This document shows, piece by piece, positions 1-7,700 of a stretch of DNA of 64,000 nt. Position 1 is the first letter of the stretch. Every line of letters starts with the position of its first letter. Under the pieces are notes generated by a model. That model searched no databases, was not told where the DNA came from, and worked only from the letters and a program-made list of their open reading frames with translations. Source of the stretch: Lachnospiraceae bacterium. Lineage in GTDB: Bacteria > Bacillota > Clostridia > Lachnospirales > Lachnospiraceae. The stretch spans positions 1 through 64,000 of the forward strand of contig JAKSSF010000004.1 in NCBI GenBank assembly GCA_024403235.1, given 5' to 3'. The position numbers were made by a program, and so were the translations under genes.

Positions 1-26
1 AATTTGGATTTGTAGGGATGATGTAG

Positions 27-1130
27 ATGAGATATAAGCTTAAAGATATATTTGATTTGCAGATGGGAAAAACCCCATCACGCAATAATTCAGAATATTG
101 GAATACAGAAGATTATAAATGGATTTCAATAGCTGATTTGACTAAAACGGGTAAATACATTTCAGAAACAAAAGAATACCTTTCAGAGAACGCAGTTGCC
201 GATAGTGGAATAAAGGTTATTCCTGCGAATACAGTTGTTATGAGCTTTAAGTTATCAATTGGTAAGACAGCAATAACAGCTGAAGATATGTACTCAAATG
301 AAGCAATTATGGCATTCCATGATAAACATGTGGTTGATATTATTCCAGAGTATATTTACTACCTATTCAAATATAAAAACTGGGATGAAGGAAGCAATAA
401 AGCTGTTATGGGAAAGACCTTAAATAAAGCTACTTTGTCCGAGGTCGAAATTGAGATTTGCCCTATTGAAAGACAAAGAGAAATAGTTAATGTTCTAGAT
501 AAAATGATGGCGGTATTAACGGATAGAGAAAATGAGTTAGCTCTATTAGATGACCTCATCAAAGCCCGATTTGTCGAGCTGTTTGGTGATCCAATTAAGA
601 ATCCAAAAGGTTGGGAAGTTGTTACTATAGGTGATATCGTCACAGAAGTTAGATATGGTACAAGTAAACCTGCAGTTGAAGGTGGTAGGTATCCGTATTT
701 GCGAATGAACAATCTTACCGCTGATGGTCATTTGGATTTGAATGATCTGAAATATATCGATATTCCAGATGATGAAATAGAAAAGTGCGTTGTAAGAAAA
801 GGCGATGTTCTATTTAATAGAACTAATAGTATTGAATTGGTTGGAAAGACTGCTGTATTTGATTTGCCAGATGACATGGTTATTGCAGGGTATATTATTC
901 GAGTAAGGCTTAAAGAGAGATTATTACCAGAAGTACTTTCGCAATATATGAACCTTGAAGCGTTAAAAGATATTTTACGTTCAATGGCAAAGGGTGCAGT
1001 AAATCAGGCTAATATAAACGCACAAGAATTGCAGAGTATTAGGATTTATATACCTGACATGGATCTGCAAAAACAGTTTGTTGAAATGAAAGAACAAGTC
1101 GACAAATCAAAGTTTGTATTACAACATTAG
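27..1130 (+). CDS. hsdS: Type I restriction-modification specificity subunit HsdS
   Basis: HsdS gives a type I restriction complex its target sequence: two target recognition domains each read half of a split site and bring HsdM and HsdR to it. The 367-residue protein has two such domains (about residues 1-150 and 197-345), each starting with a short stretch of the kind W/Y-x-V/L-x-x-I and containing the usual GKT and MNxE-like elements. A helical spacer (about 150-190) with the typical LDDLIKARFVELFGDP segment separates them. The protein stops soon after QVDKSKF, where relatives continue for roughly 20 more residues, so the second conserved helix is short. The ATG follows directly on a TAG (24-26) that may end an upstream hsdM lying outside the window. 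The MGMT-like gene and hsdR follow on the same strand. Family assignment is firm; the recognised sequence cannot be predicted. Confidence 0.93.
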   Translation: MRYKLKDIFDLQMGKTPSRNNSEYWNTEDYKWISIADLTKTGKYISETKEYLSENAVADSGIKVIPANTVVMSFKLSIGKTAITAEDMYSNEAIMAFHDKHVVDIIPEYIYYLFKYKNWDEGSNKAVMGKTLNKATLSEVEIEICPIERQREIVNVLDKMMAVLTDRENELALLDDLIKARFVELFGDPIKNPKGWEVVTIGDIVTEVRYGTSKPAVEGGRYPYLRMNNLTADGHLDLNDLKYIDIPDDEIEKCVVRKGDVLFNRTNSIELVGKTAVFDLPDDMVIAGYIIRVRLKERLLPEVLSQYMNLEALKDILRSMAKGAVNQANINAQELQSIRIYIPDMDLQKQFVEMKEQVDKSKFVLQH

Positions 1131-1160
1131 CTGAAACATTGTAAAATAAAGGAAAAAACT

Positions 1161-1784
1161 ATGACTACACGCGAAGATGCACTTTCATATGGGCTAAGTT
1201 TTCCGGATACCTATCAGGAAGCCCCATTCCATGATGCAAATTGGCAACTTGTTCGGGTAAAAGGCAGCAAAAAGGCTTTTTTATGGACTTATGAAAGAAA
1301 CGGGTTTATCAACATAAATGTAAAAGTAAATCCGGAGTGGAGAGATTTCTGGAGAGCTACATATGCGTCCGTAATTCCAGGGTGGCATCAGAATAAAGAG
1401 ACCTGGAATACCATTATTCTGGATGGTACTATACCAACGGAAGATATCAAAAGAATGATAGCAGAAAGCTATGATTTGGTAACGGACAGTCCTACCAAAA
1501 GAATTTATGAGGCTGTGAAAACCATACCAAAAGGCTGTGTGGCAACTTATTCCCAGGTTGCGAAAATGGCAGGCAACGAGAAAATGTCCAGAGCAGTAGG
1601 GAATGCCCTGCATAAGAATCCTTCACCGGGTATTATTCCTTGCCATAGAGTGGTAGATGCGAAAGGAAGATTAGCAGGTGCTTTTGCATTTGGTGGAGAA
1701 AGCGTTCAGGCAGAACTGTTAGAGTCTGAAGGCGTAAAAGTGGTTGACGGTAAGGTTGATTTAGCGAAATATCAAATGAAGTAA
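1161..1784 (+). CDS. MmcQ/YjbR domain fused to MGMT-type DNA alkyltransferase domain
   Basis: A two-domain protein of 207 residues. Residues 1-108 match the MmcQ/YjbR fold (a small DNA-binding-like domain with the PGWHQNKETWNTI segment and Sy-LV end). Residues 113-200 are the C-terminal domain of methylated-DNA-protein cysteine methyltransferase, with TYSQVAKMAG, the helix-turn-helix RAVGNAL and the active-site motif IIPCHRVV, so the acceptor cysteine is present. Such proteins repair O6-alkylguanine by moving the alkyl group to that cysteine, or sense it. The N-terminal ribonuclease-like domain of Ada/Ogt is absent and replaced by MmcQ. The gene sits 30 bases after hsdS and 15 bases before the chosen hsdR start, so it is probably co-transcribed with the restriction genes, which is an unusual place for it. 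The ATG has an AAAGGA ribosome binding site. Confidence 0.85.
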   Translation: MTTREDALSYGLSFPDTYQEAPFHDANWQLVRVKGSKKAFLWTYERNGFININVKVNPEWRDFWRATYASVIPGWHQNKETWNTIILDGTIPTEDIKRMIAESYDLVTDSPTKRIYEAVKTIPKGCVATYSQVAKMAGNEKMSRAVGNALHKNPSPGIIPCHRVVDAKGRLAGAFAFGGESVQAELLESEGVKVVDGKVDLAKYQMK

Positions 1785-1799
1785 AATATGAGGACATCT

Positions 1800-4700
1800 A
1801 TGGGAACCAACTTTGATTACTTAAAAACGGAACCGAAATTTGCTTCCTTTGCAAATGTTGCAATTTCGGCAGAGAGAATTATCCTAATGGATCCTGAGGC
1901 TAGTATAATGAATAGTCGCAGGGCGATGGAGTTCGCTCTAAAATGGATGTATTCTGTTGATACGGAACTGGAAATGCCATATCAGGATAACCTACAGTCT
2001 TTGATGAATGCGGAAGAATATAGACAGATTGTGGGAGCGGATCTTCGGAAGAGAATGGATTATATCCGTAAATGTGGAAACATTGTTGCCCATTCCGGGA
2101 AGAAGCAGGGTAGAGATGTGGCTATGCTTTGTTTAGAGAATCTTTCCATTTACTTGGATTATATAGCTTATTGCTATGCGGATCATTACGAAGAACACCC
2201 ATTTGATGCGACCTTGATTACGAACCGTCAGGAAGCTGCAAAAAAGAAAAAAGAAGAAGCAGAAGAGACCAAGGAACTGTTAGCAGGCAAACAGGAAGAA
2301 CTTGCACAGAAGGAAATAGACCTTAAAAAACTGATGGAAGAGAATGCGGCTCTTCGTGAAGAATTATCTGCCCGTAGACAGGAACAGCAGCCTACTTATG
2401 TGCCAAAGCCTCTTGATTTGTCAGAATATAAAACCAGAAAACTTTACATAGATGCGATGCTTCTTGATGCTGGATGGACAGAAGGCAAGGATTGGATAAA
2501 TGAAGTAGAATTGCCTGGTATGCCAAACAAATCTGAAGTAGGATTTGCAGATTATGTATTATATGATGATATGCATAGACCACTTGCGGTTATTGAAGCA
2601 AAAAGAACCTGTGTAGATGTTTCGAAAGGCAGACAACAGGCAAAGTTATATGCTGATTTACTGGAGCAGAAATATAAGTGCAGACCGGTAATATTTTTAA
2701 CCAATGGATTTGAAACCCATATTGTGGATGGACAATATCCTGAGAGAAAATGCGCTGCGATCTATTCTAAAAGAGATTTAGAAAAATGGTTTAATTTGCT
2801 TACCATGCGAACCAGTCTAAAACACATCACGGTAGATAGAACTATTGCAGGAAGATATTATCAGGAATCTGCAATCAAGGCAGTTTGTGAAAGCTTTGAT
2901 GAGAAAAACAGGCGTAAAGCCCTTCTTGTTATGGCCACCGGTAGTGGTAAAACAAGAACCTGTATTGCGCTATGTGATGTTTTACTGAAAGCAGGGTGGG
3001 TAAAAAATATTCTGTTTTTAGCAGATAGAAATTCCCTTGTGACACAAGCAAAGAGAAATTTTGTAAACTTACTGCCCAATTTATCTTGTACAAATTTGGT
3101 GGAAGAAAAAGACAACTATAATGCTCATTGTGTCTTTTCGACTTATCAGACAATGATGAATTGTATTGATTCTGTGAGTGATAAAGAAGGAAAACTATTT
3201 ACTTGTGGACATTTTGACTTGATTATTTGCGATGAGGCTCATAGATCCATTTATAACAAGTATAAAGATATTTTCACTTATTTTGATGCACCTCTGGTGG
3301 GATTGACTGCCACACCAAAAGATGAAATTGATAAAAATACATATAGTGTTTTCGAACTGGAGAATGGCGTTCCTACCTATGGATATGATTTGGCACAGGC
3401 GGTAGTAGATAAATATTTGGTGAATTATGTTTCTGTAGAAAGTAAGCTAAAGTTTTTGGAAGAGGGAATTGTATATGACGATCTTTCTGAAGAAGATAAA
3501 GACGCCTACGAAGAAACCTTTGCTGTTGATATGGAAAATATTCCGGAAAGTATTAATGCCTCCGCACTGAATTCTTGGATTTTTAACGAAGATACCATAA
3601 AGAAGGTGTTAAATATCTTAATGACAGAAGGCATTAAAATAGACTATGGTCAAAAATTAGGAAAAACCATTATTTTTGCAAAAAATCATGAGCATGCGGA
3701 AGAAATCTTAAAGGTTTTCAATAAAGAATATCCCCATTTGCCAGATTATGCAAAAGTAATTGATAATTATATGACCTATGCCCAAAGTGCTATTGATGAG
3801 TTTTCTGACCCGAAGAAGATGCCACAAATAGCGATTTCCGTAGATATGTTAGATACAGGAATCGATGTGCCGGAAGTGTTGAATTTGGTATTTTTCAAAA
3901 AGGTAATGAGCAAAGCTAAGTTTTGGCAGATGATTGGTCGTGGGACAAGACTATGTCCCGGATTATTGGATGGAGAAGATAAAGAAAAGTTCTATATTTT
4001 TGATTTCTGTAACAATTTCGATTTCTTCCGTATGAACCAGGGGAAACAAACACCTAATACAATAGCAGTACAGGGCGCTATATTCTCTCTGGAATTTGAA
4101 ATTGCCTATAAGCTTCAAGATATAGAATATCAGGTGGATAGATTAATTGCATACAGAGAAAAATTGGTGCAGTGGATGTCCGGAAAAGTGCAAGAACTGA
4201 ATCGGGATAATTTTGCTGTAAGGCAACATTTGAAATATGTGGATACATATGCGAATGCAGATAATTATAAGACTTTAACATATGAAGATACATTAGCCAT
4301 CAGAGAAGAAGTGGCACCTTTGATTTTACCGGAGGAGGATGAAGCAACGGCACTTCGTTTTGACGCCTTGATGTATGGCATTGAGTTGGCATATTTGATT
4401 GGCAAGAAATATGCAAGGGCAAGAAGTGATTTGCTGAAGAAAGTACAGGGAATTGCCAGCGTTGCAAATATTCCTGAGATAAATGCTCAGTCAGATTTAA
4501 TTAATCAAATTTTACATACAGATTATCTGGATAGGGCAGGGATAAATGAGTTTGAATATATCAGAGAGAAGCTTCGTGGGCTAATAAAATATATTCCTAA
4601 ACCAGAATTAAAATTTAATATTAATCTTACGGATACTCTGTTATCAACAGAGTGGAAAGACGCTGAATTAGATAGTGATGACTTAAAGAATTATAAGGCA

Positions 4701-5147
4701 AAAGCAGAATTTTACATCAGACAGCATCAGGATAATATCGCTATTGCAAAATTGAAAACAAATAAACCTTTGACAAGTACAGATGTGCAAACTCTGGAAT
4801 CGATTTTGTGGAGTGAAGTAGGTACGAAGGAAGAATATTTGAATGAATATGGAGAAAAGCCATTAGGTGAATTGGTGCGAGAAATTGTTGGCTTGGATAT
4901 GAATACAGCCAAGGAAGCATTTGCGGAATTTTTGAATGATTCTTTACTAGACAGCAGACAGATTTATTTTGTAAATCAAATTGTGGAATATATTGTTCGA
5001 AACGGTATGATGAAAGATTTATCCGTATTGCGAGAAGCACCATTTACAGATCAAGGTAGTGTTGTAGAAATTTTTGCAGATATGTCTATGTGGAATGGTA
5101 TACGAAAAGTTATTGATCAGATTAATGAGAATGCGACGGTAGCATAA
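1800..5147 (+). CDS. hsdR: Type I restriction endonuclease subunit HsdR
   Basis: HsdR is the ATP-driven motor and nuclease of type I restriction complexes. In order, it shows an N-terminal DUF4145-like helical domain (about 1-110), a Lys/Glu-rich coiled coil (150-195), a PD-(D/E)xK nuclease core (Asp near 250 in DYVLYDD and EAK near 265), then the helicase: Walker A ATGSGKT near 380, DEAH in ICDEAHRS near 477, the motif TATPKDE, and QMIGRGTR (motif VI) in the second RecA-like domain. The last third resembles the EcoEI-type R C-terminal domain. Length (1115 residues) is normal. I chose the ATG at 1800 because GAGGA lies a few bases before it; the in-frame ATG at 1788 has a poor site and would add four residues. 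A strong terminator follows. The product is expected to act in the cytoplasm with HsdS and an HsdM encoded upstream of the window. Confidence 0.93.
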   Translation: MGTNFDYLKTEPKFASFANVAISAERIILMDPEASIMNSRRAMEFALKWMYSVDTELEMPYQDNLQSLMNAEEYRQIVGADLRKRMDYIRKCGNIVAHSGKKQGRDVAMLCLENLSIYLDYIAYCYADHYEEHPFDATLITNRQEAAKKKKEEAEETKELLAGKQEELAQKEIDLKKLMEENAALREELSARRQEQQPTYVPKPLDLSEYKTRKLYIDAMLLDAGWTEGKDWINEVELPGMPNKSEVGFADYVLYDDMHRPLAVIEAKRTCVDVSKGRQQAKLYADLLEQKYKCRPVIFLTNGFETHIVDGQYPERKCAAIYSKRDLEKWFNLLTMRTSLKHITVDRTIAGRYYQESAIKAVCESFDEKNRRKALLVMATGSGKTRTCIALCDVLLKAGWVKNILFLADRNSLVTQAKRNFVNLLPNLSCTNLVEEKDNYNAHCVFSTYQTMMNCIDSVSDKEGKLFTCGHFDLIICDEAHRSIYNKYKDIFTYFDAPLVGLTATPKDEIDKNTYSVFELENGVPTYGYDLAQAVVDKYLVNYVSVESKLKFLEEGIVYDDLSEEDKDAYEETFAVDMENIPESINASALNSWIFNEDTIKKVLNILMTEGIKIDYGQKLGKTIIFAKNHEHAEEILKVFNKEYPHLPDYAKVIDNYMTYAQSAIDEFSDPKKMPQIAISVDMLDTGIDVPEVLNLVFFKKVMSKAKFWQMIGRGTRLCPGLLDGEDKEKFYIFDFCNNFDFFRMNQGKQTPNTIAVQGAIFSLEFEIAYKLQDIEYQVDRLIAYREKLVQWMSGKVQELNRDNFAVRQHLKYVDTYANADNYKTLTYEDTLAIREEVAPLILPEEDEATALRFDALMYGIELAYLIGKKYARARSDLLKKVQGIASVANIPEINAQSDLINQILHTDYLDRAGINEFEYIREKLRGLIKYIPKPELKFNINLTDTLLSTEWKDAELDSDDLKNYKAKAEFYIRQHQDNIAIAKLKTNKPLTSTDVQTLESILWSEVGTKEEYLNEYGEKPLGELVREIVGLDMNTAKEAFAEFLNDSLLDSRQIYFVNQIVEYIVRNGMMKDLSVLREAPFTDQGSVVEIFADMSMWNGIRKVIDQINENATVA

Positions 5148-5161
5148 TAAATACAAAGTCC

Positions 5162-5204
5162 AGGGTTGTCCAATGCAGAAATCTATTGACAACCCTTCTT
5201 TTTT
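5162..5204 (+). terminator. Rho-independent terminator after hsdR
   Basis: AGGGTTGTC (5162-5170) pairs perfectly with GACAACCCT (5188-5196), followed by a T-rich tract (TCTTTTTT). The 17-base loop is long but the nine-pair stem and T-run are good. Confidence 0.75.
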
Positions 5205-5217
5205 AGTCCACTATAAT
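5186..5217 (+). promoter_or_regulatory. Possible sigma-A promoter inside the hsdR terminator
   Basis: A perfect TATAAT (5212-5217) stands before the small membrane protein gene. The only good -35, TTGACA (5186-5191), is 20 bases upstream, which is longer than optimal, and lies in the descending arm of the terminator. The -10 is convincing, the -35 pairing is tentative. Confidence 0.35.
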
Positions 5218-5269
5218 CTTTGTGAAATTAGATATTTTTTATCAGTGTATGAAATACGAGGGATAAGAG

Positions 5270-5425
5270 ATGTTTGGGAAATGGAAAAAGAAAAGTGAAT
5301 TGATTTCTGATGATGGTACGACAGAAAGAACAGATCTTTTTGATATGATGGTAATGGGAATTAGTATTGCCATGATTCTTTTTCTGGCATATTTAGGCGT
5401 TATGGCCTTTGTGGCAGCGAGGTAA
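5270..5425 (+). CDS. Small single-pass membrane protein, 51 residues
   Basis: A short open frame starting MFGKWKKKSELISDDG and ending in one hydrophobic helix (about residues 24-50, MMVMGISIAMILFLAYLGVMAF) and a final Arg. The basic start and acidic middle suggest the N-terminus stays in the cytoplasm. I do not recognise a family. It lies six bases before the K+ channel gene on the same strand, after a TATAAT box, and so is probably translated from the same transcript; an accessory role for the channel is a guess from position only. The GGGATAAGAG upstream is a modest ribosome binding site. Coding status is supported by codon use, the clear TM pattern and tight spacing, not by known homologues. 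Confidence 0.55.
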   Translation: MFGKWKKKSELISDDGTTERTDLFDMMVMGISIAMILFLAYLGVMAFVAAR

Positions 5426-5431
5426 AAGATT

Positions 5432-6172
5432 ATGGATCAGTACATGCTCTTTAAGAAACGAATCTATGAGATTATTGAAGCTTCCAAGACAAAAGATCCG
5501 GTAAGTAAGTCCTATGATTTTCTTATTTTAACGGCTACTATTGTGGGCTTGATTCCTTTGACCTTGAAGACGGACAATTACTATACCAGAATCATTGATT
5601 TGGTTACGGTTAGTATATTCTTGGTAGATTATATCTTGCGTTTATATACTTCTGATTATAAGATGGGTATTCGAAGCATTTATGCCTACTTAGCCTATGC
5701 GGTTATGCCTATTGCAATTGTGGATATGCTTTCCGTTTTGCCTATTTTAGCAGTAATCTTTCCGGGATCCAAAACCATAGCTCTGTTTAGAATTTTCCGT
5801 ATCTTCCAGCTGTTTAAGGTGCTGCGATATTCTTCCGCCATGGTAATCATCGGTAGTGTGATGCGAAAGGTATGGAGGCCGCTGTTTGCAGTATTTACCT
5901 TGGCATCTTTGTATATATTTGATTGTGCCCTGATTATGTTTCAGCTGGAACCGGATATTTTCACTACCTTTTTTGATGCCATTTATTGGTCCGGCTGTAC
6001 TGTTTTGACTGTAGGGTATGGTGATATTAGTCCATTAACACAGGTGGGGCGAGTGATTACAGTTGTTTCTGCCATGGTTGGTATGGCAGTCATTGCACTT
6101 CCTTCCGGTATCATTACAGCAGGCTATATGGATGAGCTGAAGAAGAGTAAAAAGAACCCATTAATTCGATAG
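5432..6172 (+). CDS. Voltage-gated-like potassium channel (ion transport protein)
   Basis: A 246-residue integral membrane protein with the six-helix plan of tetrameric cation channels. S1-S3 fall in about residues 25-115, and an S4-like segment near 118-135 has regularly spaced arginines (ALFRIFRIFQLFKVLRYS). The pore helix and selectivity filter TVGYGD lie near residues 192-197, the K+ channel signature, and the last helix contains the glycine-rich gating hinge. The C-terminal tail is very short (KKSKKNPLIR), so there is no RCK or cyclic-nucleotide domain. It would pass K+ across the cytoplasmic membrane as a tetramer. It follows the 51-residue membrane protein and is closed by a hairpin terminator, so the two probably form a unit. 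Selectivity for K+ is inferred from the filter. Confidence 0.88.
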   Translation: MDQYMLFKKRIYEIIEASKTKDPVSKSYDFLILTATIVGLIPLTLKTDNYYTRIIDLVTVSIFLVDYILRLYTSDYKMGIRSIYAYLAYAVMPIAIVDMLSVLPILAVIFPGSKTIALFRIFRIFQLFKVLRYSSAMVIIGSVMRKVWRPLFAVFTLASLYIFDCALIMFQLEPDIFTTFFDAIYWSGCTVLTVGYGDISPLTQVGRVITVVSAMVGMAVIALPSGIITAGYMDELKKSKKNPLIR

Positions 6173-6178
6173 AAAACC

Positions 6179-6213
6179 AAGACAGCGTAGAGCAATTTAT
6201 GCTGTCTTATTTT
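6179..6213 (+). terminator. Rho-independent terminator after the K+ channel gene
   Basis: AAGACAGC (6179-6186) pairs with GCTGTCTT (6201-6208), followed by ATTTT. The stem is eight pairs and the T-run short. Confidence 0.6.
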
Positions 6214-6243
6214 AATGCAATGATGAAGAGGATATAGACATAG

Positions 6244-7020
6244 ATGATTAAATTAATCGCCAGTGACTTGGATGGCACCTTACTGCAAAACGGCAGTAGA
6301 CAGGTACCACCGGAATTTATAGAGACAATCAAGGAATGTAAGAAAAAAGGCATTCTTTTTGCGGCAGCCAGTGGCAGACAGTATGCCAGCCTGCAAAGGT
6401 TGTTTGCGGAAGTGAAGGATGATATTGCTTATATTTGTGAAAACGGAGCAGTGACCATTTATCAGGGACAGGTGTTGCATCAGTCTGTAATAGATAGAAC
6501 CATTGCCAATGAGATTATTCAAAAGATTATAGCGGAAGATGGTTCCCATGCTCTTGTTTCCGGTGCTTTTACCAGTTATATAGATGGGAAAGATAAAGAT
6601 TTGGAAGACAGACTGCATTCCAATGGCAATCATGTGGTCATCTTACCGGATTTATTACAGGTAGAGGAACCTATTGTAAAATTAGCTATTTATGAAAAGG
6701 AAGGGACAGAAGAGCGAAACAGAGGAGCCTATTGGCAGCCAAAGATGCCTTTCCCGGCCAGAGTGGCCACTTCCGGCGCTTTGTGGCTGGATGTATTATT
6801 CCCGGATGCCAACAAAGGAATCGGGATGCGTGCATTAGCAGAGCATTTGCATCTGGAAAAAGAAGAGATTATGTGCTTTGGAGATAACCAAAATGATATG
6901 GAGATGTTTGCAGAAAGTGGAATTCCTGTGGCAGTGGAAAATGCCAAGCCGGAAGTCCTTGCAGCCAGCAAATATGTAACATCTTCGGTAAATGAGTTTG
7001 TAAGAAAGTATTGTCTGTAA
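6244..7020 (+). CDS. Cof-type HAD-IIB family phosphatase
   Basis: A 258-residue HAD-superfamily hydrolase of the Cof/YbjI type, which dephosphorylates small phosphorylated metabolites in the cytoplasm. Motif I is SDLDGTLL (residues 7-14, nucleophile Asp and general acid Asp), motif II is the Ser in AAASGRQ (near 41), motif III Lys is in the NKGIGMRAL segment (near 188), and motif IV is FGDNQNDMEM (near 215), which binds Mg2+. The insertion between motifs II and III is the C2B cap. All catalytic residues are present. Substrate cannot be told from sequence. It stands alone between a terminator and the rimP promoter region; the ATG is preceded by GAGGATATAGACATAG. Confidence 0.9.
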   Translation: MIKLIASDLDGTLLQNGSRQVPPEFIETIKECKKKGILFAAASGRQYASLQRLFAEVKDDIAYICENGAVTIYQGQVLHQSVIDRTIANEIIQKIIAEDGSHALVSGAFTSYIDGKDKDLEDRLHSNGNHVVILPDLLQVEEPIVKLAIYEKEGTEERNRGAYWQPKMPFPARVATSGALWLDVLFPDANKGIGMRALAEHLHLEKEEIMCFGDNQNDMEMFAESGIPVAVENAKPEVLAASKYVTSSVNEFVRKYCL

Positions 7021-7059
7021 AAAAGGCTTGTAAAAACGCATTTAATAGGAAGAAAAGGC

Positions 7060-7088
7060 TTGCCAAGAGAATAGAACAGTGATAAACT
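7060..7088 (+). promoter_or_regulatory. Sigma-A promoter for the rimP-nusA-infB operon
   Basis: TTGCCA (7060-7065), a 17-base spacer and TAAACT (7083-7088) make a reasonable promoter about 110 bases before rimP. The -35 matches 5 of 6 and the -10 matches 4 of 6 consensus positions. Confidence 0.45.
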
Positions 7089-7116
7089 TATATTAATCTA
7101 ATAGCGTGATACTATA

Positions 7117-7146
7117 GAGAGTGGACTTGTCGGTCCACTCTTTTGT
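7117..7146 (+). terminator. Terminator-like hairpin in the rimP leader
   Basis: GAGTGGAC (7119-7126) pairs with GTCCACTC (7133-7140) around a six-base loop, followed by TTTTGTT. It lies downstream of the predicted operon start and upstream of rimP, so it could be an attenuator; otherwise it is a terminator for transcripts from upstream. The T-run is only four bases. Confidence 0.5.
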
Positions 7147-7198
7147 TGTATAGATGCTACCGGAGAACAACTAAATAAGGGAAAGGATAGGTGACAAC

Positions 7199-7663
7199 AT
7201 GTCTAGAAGAGAGACATATGAAGCCAAAACTGAGGAACTGTTACTTCCCATTGTAGAGGCCTGTGAAGTGGAAATCTACGATGTTGAGTATGTGAAGGAA
7301 GGCAGTGACTTTTACCTTCGTGCCTATATCGATAAGCCCGGTGGGGTAGATATATTGGACTGTGAGAAGGTAAGCAGAGCATTATCTGACAAGCTGGATG
7401 AGGTAGACTTTATAGAAGATGCCTACATTTTAGAAGTCAGCAGCCCAGGCCTTGGGCGAACCTTGAAAAAGGAAAAACACTTCTTGAAAAGTATGGGTCA
7501 GGAAGTGGAATTAAAAACCTAGAAGCCCATAGTCAAATGTAAAGAGTTTGTATGAATCCTGGAAAACTATGACCAGGGAAATGTAACCTTAAAAATGGAA
7601 GATAAAACAGTAACTTTTCAAAAGGCAGATATTGCATTGGTAAAATTAACCATCGACTTTTGA
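7199..7663 (+). pseudogene. rimP: Ribosome maturation factor RimP, interrupted by two in-frame stops
   Basis: RimP helps mature the 30S subunit. The open part (7199-7522, 107 residues) covers the whole N-terminal domain, including CEKVSRALSDKLDE and the motif LEVSSPGLGRTL. It ends at a TAG (7520-7522) just as the C-terminal SH3-like domain begins. The same frame then continues without a length change to 7663, broken once more by a TGA (7553-7555), and the codons still spell a good RimP C-terminal domain: KPI, KCKEFV, ILENYDQGNVTLKM, then TFQKADIALVKLTIDF and a normal stop. TAG is one base from a Tyr codon and TGA one base from GGA, which fit the expected family residues. Read through, the protein would have about 154 residues, the usual length. 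A truncated N-terminal product from 7199-7522 is the most likely real output. ATG is preceded by GGAAAGGATAGG. First gene of the nusA operon. Confidence 0.85.
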
Positions 7664-7700
7664 TGCATGTTAAAAAATAGAATTGGAGGATAAAGGAAAA

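Noticed and set aside
7553..7555. In-frame TGA in rimP as a selenocysteine codon
   Set aside because: The family has no Cys at that place, there is a second stop (TAG) nearby, and no stem-loop of the bacterial SECIS type is evident right after it.
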